From: Plasmodium brasilianum
Taxonomy: Eukaryota; Apicomplexa; Aconoidasida; Haemosporida; Plasmodiidae
Assembly: GCF_023973825.1 (NCBI RefSeq)
Contig: NC_090124.1
Span: forward strand, 1,915,501 to 1,979,500
Length of the DNA stretch: 64,000 nt
Reading direction: 5' to 3'
The notes under the pieces are model-generated. The model had not been told where the DNA came from and did no database searches. It was given only the letters and a program-made list of their open reading frames with translations. The first letter of the stretch is position 1; every line of letters begins with the position of its first letter. A program made the translations under genes and the position numbers. Shown piece by piece: positions 58,737 through 64,000 of the stretch.

Positions 58737-61700
58737 CTACCACCCCTTGCGCATAATTAATATATCGATGGTGTACATATAAACTTTAACTGTAGAAGAC
58801 AAACTATTACTGTTATATTGATTTTTCTTTTTCAATATATTTACAATTGCGTAAAAGACAACAGTCTCTATATTTGAAATATGAGGCATCTTTCCATTGG
58901 TTAGACGTACATTTTTGTTATGAACAAAAGGAGTATATTCTTCTTCCTTATAAATGGTGAGCCTTTTATTATTATTCATTGAGTTATATATAGATGTATA
59001 TTTTTCGAAGTGAGTAAATGGATTATACTTGAGAAAGAAAAAAAAAAATTTTAACAAATTGATAGAATAGATAGAAATATTCGATTCTTTTAATTTTTTT
59101 TTTTTTGAATAAGGGAAGCTTAAAGAATTCAAATGGAACAATATTAAAATAGTCATGTAAATTTGACGTATACTTGCTGAATCATTTTTTTTTTTAATTT
59201 CATTTTTTATTTTATTTATTTGTTGTACTTGTGTTATATTGTATAGTAAGTCATTTATTGGGTCTTGTAATTCTAACCGTTCAAATATATATTTAAATGA
59301 ATAGAATAATAAAAACGAAATCAGTTTAAAGTATTTGTCATGGTTAAAATGGAGGTGAGTGTTTAGAAAAGCTATACTATTAATTAGTACACAGCAGCTT
59401 TGAACGTTTAGTTTTCTATCCCTTACCATATTGTTTTCTTCTAAGTCGGATTCATCTATTTTTACTATATTACTTGGAGGGGAAGTAAAGGGTTTCTCTT
59501 TGTTTGTACTGAGGCTGTCCATTCTAATTATGGAGTAAATAATTTTCATATAATGATAAATTATATATATATTATTTCTATAATTCAAATCGCTCTTTAT
59601 TAGACATCTAACTATGTACACTGGGTTTACAATATCATTCGTCTGAAGCTGTATATATAAATTTTTCAATTTGTCATATATATTGTTTTTTTCATTTTTC
59701 TGTTGCATCACATGCAGAACCTTAAAACATCTTGAAATAACCGCTGTGATATAACTATCAGGGGTTAAGTTGAACTTACTTACATATAATAGATATATAG
59801 CCAAACACTTAGCATTCATTTTGAAAATTTTTTTTTTTATATTTTTTATGCACTGTTCATAAATTATTTTATCATGCATATGTAATTTTCCAAGGGTTGA
59901 CATGATACTGCACACATGATTTAAACTCAAATTATCTAAAATGTTTTTATATTTTATAGTAGAATAATTATAACTATTACAATTTTTATACAAAGCGTGT
60001 TTGAAATAATCATTCCTTAAGCTGCTCTTGCTAAGGTTACCCTTTTGTTCATCAAATGTATGATAGTTGGTACTAAGAAATGGAGAACCACTTTTGGAGC
60101 TGATAAATAAGTCTACCCTGCCATCATGTTCTGTACATATATCCATGCGCTGTTCGGTACATACATGAGGATATGACTTAGCACTAGCGCCTACCCCTTC
60201 GCTCGCCTTTGCATCCATTGTGGTGGTTATTCCTGGAGAATGTATACCCTCTTTAAGTCTATTAATCATCAAGTGGATGATATCTTTAAATCCTGTATTT
60301 TCTAACTTGTTCAGGCACTTATTTTGGCTCTTCTCAATTATATAAAACGTACCAACACTTGTAAATAAGTTTATAAATTCAACGTATTTTAAATCCTTAC
60401 TTGTGATATACTTTATGGAGTTAACTTTTATCAGTTCATACATGTCTTTATTTATGTAGAGAAACCTAGCGTATGAACTTATAATGTTAAGGAAATCTAG
60501 TTTGTTCATATTTTTCTGATTTTTTAAAATTAGGTCAGAAAATATTTCAAATAAATTCGAATCCGCATAATTTAGCTTGCTCAGATTGTTCAGGATATTT
60601 GTCAAATGTTTAATTAAGAATCCCGCAAGGAAATTAGTTCTTCCATTTTGCAGACATTTTGAGTTGTACTTATTCGGTGTGCGCTCGAAAAGTCGCTTCT
60701 TGTTCTGTCCACCCGATACTCTTTCTCCCTTCTCCTTGTAATTTTGTTCGTTATAATATGAATGTGAATACTTTTCGTCCTTATAACATGCGCGTGTATA
60801 TTTTTCATCATAATATTCACTTGCATAATTTTCATCGCCGGTTTGCTGTTCTTTCCCCTTTATAGAGAAAGATGGAGGAATACGTATTTTATCATTTCCC
60901 CTGTCTTTATTCCCATATATATTAATTTGTTTATATTTTTGCTGATATATCACGGAGTAATTACTGTACTCTTTTTTAATCCTTTTAATTATGGTCTTAA
61001 TGATAAAATGTATCTTTGCTTTGTCTAAGTATTTGTATGACTTGGTAAGAATAGTAATAATATTGCTTGTACATTGATTAGATAAACTATTAATTGTTTC
61101 TATCTTTGCGAATTTATTTAAACTTGCATTAAATAGGGGTATGTTCACAATACCTATATTAACAAAGCTATTCATGATTATAACAAGCGCTTTTATGCTT
61201 ATACTGTCTATATTATTATATGTATATTCAGCCAATATATTGAATAGTAGTTTATCTTTATAATAAAAAGAAGAATAAGAATGGGAAACACTACTAATAA
61301 AGATATCAGAGCATTTATAATTTTCCTTTTTTATTTTTAATATTATGATTACTTTAAGTATATCTAATAGTGCTTTGTTTTTTATTAAGGATCTGCTATA
61401 TGCATTTAAAATTAAAGCAATACTTTGTTCACTTATGTAGTTCATTTTTTTTAAGCTACTGATTACTTTTTTTTTCAAATTTTTCATATCCTCACAAATG
61501 ATATCATTGTTCTTTCTTTTTCCCATTCCTGTGGTACAAATTTTATTATATTCATCTGTTGAATAATTATGTGTTGACACTACATGTTCACCTCGAGTTA
61601 GCGGACATGTAGTACCTTCTTTTTTCTTATCCATCATGTTCTCTTGAGAGAGCATTATTTCGATGAGTACGCTAACATCCTTCTCGGTTAAATTTTTATT

Positions 61701-62474
61701 TACATGTTCATATTTTCTTGAAATAGTTTGCAATAAATTATGCATATTTTTCTTTTCATTTGTAGGTTCACCTTCGTTAGCAGCTTTTTTTTTATCACCA
61801 TTACTTGTAAAGTAGTCAATCGATTTGATTGCGTTTATAATATGTTTATTCAAGTCTATTTCGCTGATTATTTTATTCGATGCAAGATTTAAAATTTCTT
61901 CATTTTTTACGTTAACTTTTGCTAACGCGTTGAGAACTAAGCACAATTCCTCCATGGTAAAATAATCCACCATTTTATCAGTGCTCTTCTTTACTTCTTC
62001 TTTAGCTGTCCATTCTTTGTTGAACTCCATTCTGCTTATTCCTCTGTCCTTCACCCTCTCAGCATGGTTTTCATAGTACTGCTCTTCCTCATAATGGTGT
62101 TCTTTCCTGCCCCCCCCTGTTTGGTCTTCATGCTGTATATCACTACTGGAGAACTGATCGATATGCTCAACCTGGGCACTATCTTCTGCACTAACTTCTG
62201 CACTCACTTCTCCACCGACTTGTTGATCAACCCTTTGACCAACTTCTCTCCTTTTAAAGTTTTGCAAGAGTGTGCTATTCTTAGTAGTTAATATGTGACA
62301 TACATTATTCCAAAATATCTTATCTTCAAATTGTATCTTCGAAAATTTATTTAAGCACAATGCTATTTCGTGCGTATTGAAGAGAAAAATGTTCTTCAGA
62401 AACTGCTTGCTCAGGTGGGTCACGTCAACTCTGCTTTTGCACTTGTTGAAGCTTTTCAAAAAGTAGTTGAACAT
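58737..62474 (-). CDS. Large helical-repeat protein, probably organellar (HPR/FASTK-like)
   Basis: Single exon, 1,245 residues from the ATG at 62474. The N-terminus, MFNYFLKSFNKCKSRVDVTH, is basic without acidic residues over about 15 positions, consistent with organelle targeting. Repeated helical pairs with the pattern ELCLVLNALAKVNVKNEEIL, IALILNAYSRSLIKNKALLD, ALVIIMNSFVNIGIVNIPLF and NHVCSIMSTLGKLHMHDKII recur about every 37-45 residues. They resemble the heptatricopeptide (HPR)/FASTK-type alpha repeats of apicomplexan organellar RNA-binding proteins. Hydrophilic inserts interrupt them (about 75-165, 490-590, 750-830). I do not see a RAP domain at the C-terminus (ending DILIMRKGW). A role in mitochondrial or apicoplast RNA handling is inferred from the repeat type only. 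Confidence 0.75.
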   Translation of the reverse strand: MFNYFLKSFNKCKSRVDVTHLSKQFLKNIFLFNTHEIALCLNKFSKIQFEDKIFWNNVCHILTTKNSTLLQNFKRREVGQRVDQQVGGEVSAEVSAEDSAQVEHIDQFSSSDIQHEDQTGGGRKEHHYEEEQYYENHAERVKDRGISRMEFNKEWTAKEEVKKSTDKMVDYFTMEELCLVLNALAKVNVKNEEILNLASNKIISEIDLNKHIINAIKSIDYFTSNGDKKKAANEGEPTNEKKNMHNLLQTISRKYEHVNKNLTEKDVSVLIEIMLSQENMMDKKKEGTTCPLTRGEHVVSTHNYSTDEYNKICTTGMGKRKNNDIICEDMKNLKKKVISSLKKMNYISEQSIALILNAYSRSLIKNKALLDILKVIIILKIKKENYKCSDIFISSVSHSYSSFYYKDKLLFNILAEYTYNNIDSISIKALVIIMNSFVNIGIVNIPLFNASLNKFAKIETINSLSNQCTSNIITILTKSYKYLDKAKIHFIIKTIIKRIKKEYSNYSVIYQQKYKQINIYGNKDRGNDKIRIPPSFSIKGKEQQTGDENYASEYYDEKYTRACYKDEKYSHSYYNEQNYKEKGERVSGGQNKKRLFERTPNKYNSKCLQNGRTNFLAGFLIKHLTNILNNLSKLNYADSNLFEIFSDLILKNQKNMNKLDFLNIISSYARFLYINKDMYELIKVNSIKYITSKDLKYVEFINLFTSVGTFYIIEKSQNKCLNKLENTGFKDIIHLMINRLKEGIHSPGITTTMDAKASEGVGASAKSYPHVCTEQRMDICTEHDGRVDLFISSKSGSPFLSTNYHTFDEQKGNLSKSSLRNDYFKHALYKNCNSYNYSTIKYKNILDNLSLNHVCSIMSTLGKLHMHDKIIYEQCIKNIKKKIFKMNAKCLAIYLLYVSKFNLTPDSYITAVISRCFKVLHVMQQKNEKNNIYDKLKNLYIQLQTNDIVNPVYIVRCLIKSDLNYRNNIYIIYHYMKIIYSIIRMDSLSTNKEKPFTSPPSNIVKIDESDLEENNMVRDRKLNVQSCCVLINSIAFLNTHLHFNHDKYFKLISFLLFYSFKYIFERLELQDPINDLLYNITQVQQINKIKNEIKKKNDSASIRQIYMTILILFHLNSLSFPYSKKKKLKESNISIYSINLLKFFFFFLKYNPFTHFEKYTSIYNSMNNNKRLTIYKEEEYTPFVHNKNVRLTNGKMPHISNIETVVFYAIVNILKKKNQYNSNSLSSTVKVYMYTIDILIMRKGW

Positions 62475-62492
62475 TATTCCGTTTTTCCACTT

Positions 62493-62575
62493 TGCGGCGT
62501 TTGCGGCGTTTGAGGCGTTTGCGTAGTTTGCGGTGTTTGCGGTGTTTGCGGTGTTTGCGGTGTTTGCGGCATTTT
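62493..62575. repeat. 9-bp GC-rich repeat (TTTGCGGTG / TTTGCGGCG)
   Basis: About nine copies of TTTGCGGYG directly upstream of the helical-repeat gene's ATG (62474), so probably in its 5' UTR. Much richer in G+C than the surrounding non-coding sequence. Confidence 0.9.
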
Positions 62576-63426
62576 CCGCATTCTCGTCGTTTTTACGTTC
62601 CTTTTTGCAACCTTTAAGGTGTTTACTGGGTATTTACTTTGTATTTACCTGATATATTTTCGCTATTTATTCAGCATTTCCTTGCTACCTGTTTTCCCTT
62701 TTTTCATCATTCCAATGTCGTTAGTATAGACTGTGCGAGCTCCTTTTTTTCTTCCCTTTTTATTCGTAATAGTACTGGTTCGTCAGTTTGTTCGTGTACT
62801 ACGCATTACATATTACTACTGCTTATTATTTACAACTTGCTATTTTTTTTTTTTTTTTCTAGCCAAACAGTAACCATTTAGTACAAAGTTCTTGTGCGCA
62901 CATTTCTCTCACACATAAATATATGTATATATGTATATATATCTATATATTTATTTATTTATATATGTGTATTTATATTTATATTTATATATGTGTATTT
63001 ATATTTATATATGTGTATTTATATTTATATTTATATATGTATAGCCTAGTCATAATTTCGCGAAAGAAATAAATTTGACTTCTCACATTTTTGATAAAAA
63101 TTTATTTTCACAAGGTTAGTATATATTTGAAGAGGTAATTTTGTTTTATTTATTTTTTTTTTTTTCCTTTTTTTTTTTTCCTCTTTTTTAATGTTTTGTC
63201 GAAGCATAATCGTTCAAAATGTATTATAGCGAATGTTTCTCTTTTCACTTAATAAAAAATTATGGAAAAGAGGAATAAGAGTATGTCCCTTTTTTTTCGA
63301 ATGATCCACTTTAAGACTGCCAAGGAATGGAAGCAGTTCATGAACCCCAAAATGTGAGAAGGAAAAAATAAGAAAAACGTAGTGGGAATACATATAATAA
63401 AAGGTGAAAGTGAAGGTGAAGAAACT

Positions 63427-63796
63427 AAATGGAGAGAGCAACAAATGGAGAGAGCAGCAAATGGAGAGAGCAACAAATGGAGAGAGCAACAAATGGAGAG
63501 AGCAACAAATGGAGAGAACAGCAAATGGAAAGAGCAGCAAATGGAAAGAGCAACAAATGGAGAGAGCAACAAATGGAGAGAGCAACAAATGGAGAGAACA
63601 GCAAATGGAAAGAGCAGCAAATGGAAAGAGCAACAAATGGAGAGAGCAACAAATGGAGAGAGCAACAAATGGAGAGAACAGCAAATGGAAAGAGCAGCAA
63701 ATGGAAAGAGCAGCAAATGGAAAGAGTAGCAAATGGAAAGAGCAGCAAATGGAGAGAGCAGCAAATGGAAAGAGCAACAAATGGAGGGAGTAGCAA
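63427..63796. repeat. 16-bp minisatellite, about 23 copies
   Basis: Units of AAATGGAGAGAGCAAC with A/G and G/A variants. Because 16 is not a multiple of three, every + frame reads the same 16-residue cycle (MERATNGESNKWREQQ). The minus strand is also open (SICCSFHLLLFPFAAL-type). No splice sites, promoter or flanking coding sequence support translation. Confidence 0.93.
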
Positions 63797-64000
63797 AAGG
63801 AGGGAAAAATGGAAAAGCGTACGAACAGCATTCCACCTGTTCTTCCGAATAATAGCTCATATGTCCATGGAAAACATATATCCATTCATATAATTTTCCT
63901 CTCTTATTCACTTATACGTAGAGACGGAACAAGAATAAAGAAGATACGAAATGTCAGTGAAAACGATATGATTCATAAACACAAGAATTTGAAATATCCT

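Larger units (their letters stand above)
62475..64000. other. Right-hand intergenic region
   Basis: Upstream of the helical-repeat gene. Contains a GC-rich 9-bp repeat (62493-62575), TATATG/TATTTA repeats (62920-63045), poly-T tracts (63149-63190) and the 16-bp minisatellite (63427-63796). Frames in 63214-63911 on both strands come from the minisatellite. No gene is called. Confidence 0.7.

Noticed and set aside
63214..63911. 220-codon Cys/Leu/Ser-rich minus frames and + strand Glu/Arg/Gln frames
   Set aside because: All derive from the 16-bp minisatellite; no start context, splice sites or unique sequence supports a gene.
1..64000. CRISPR arrays, insertion sequences, prophage, tRNA or rRNA genes
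   Set aside because: None seen. The tandem repeats lack spacer structure, and this is a eukaryotic nuclear region.

Overview
The window is a nuclear chromosome segment of a malaria parasite (Plasmodium). It is very AT-rich, with long poly-A/poly-T tracts and TA/TACA microsatellites between genes. Introns are short and T-rich with GT..AG ends, and proteins are rich in Asn, Lys, Ile and Glu. The base composition fits a P. malariae- or P. ovale-type genome better than P. vivax or P. knowlesi, but I cannot fix the species from sequence alone. As far as I recall it, the gene order and strands (citrate synthase-like, ZIP1, giant nucleoporin, COG8-like, ornithine aminotransferase, CCT zeta, acidic protein, proteasome alpha-2, SAM50) match an inverted stretch of P. 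falciparum chromosome 6. The window therefore looks like a conserved core region, not a subtelomere; I see no var/pir-like genes, mobile elements or rRNA/tRNA genes.

Layout, left to right. 1-2033 (-): hydrophilic Asn/Glu-repeat protein, cut by the window edge. 4095-5749 (-): divergent citrate synthase-like protein without visible catalytic loops; its 5' exons are unresolved. 8215-11180 (+): seven-exon ZIP-family metal transporter, for which I give exon boundaries. 12017-30657 (-): giant FG-repeat nucleoporin of about 6,200 residues, broken only by a frameshift in a homopolymer at 29504-29530. 33272-35989 (-): COG8/Dor1-like Golgi tether subunit. 37859-39103 (-): ornithine aminotransferase. 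42409-44495 (-): CCT6/zeta chaperonin subunit in two exons. 47476-48953 (-): Glu-rich repeat protein ending in a polybasic stretch and Cys-Cys. 51872-52869 (+): proteasome alpha-2 in two exons. 54768-55064 (+): small, probably mitochondrial, single-span membrane protein. 56155-57513 (-): SAM50 beta-barrel assembly protein. 58737-62474 (-): large helical-repeat protein, probably organellar. The last 1.5 kb hold simple repeats and a 16-bp minisatellite.

The genes are mostly unrelated housekeeping functions: nuclear transport, Golgi tethering, protein folding, protein degradation, mitochondrial import and amino-acid metabolism. Nothing suggests operon-like cooperation. SAM50, the 98-residue protein and the helical-repeat protein could all act in the mitochondrion, but their proximity need not mean anything.

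The points most worth a second look are the nucleoporin frame break; the citrate synthase-like pseudoenzyme; an unannotated first exon on the minus strand at 55622-55545 with a GTAAGT donor; the Cys-Cys-ended acidic protein and its missing 5' exon; ATG-less open segments at 2297-2864; and minisatellites whose unit lengths are not multiples of three. I see no evidence for a wholly new multi-gene system.
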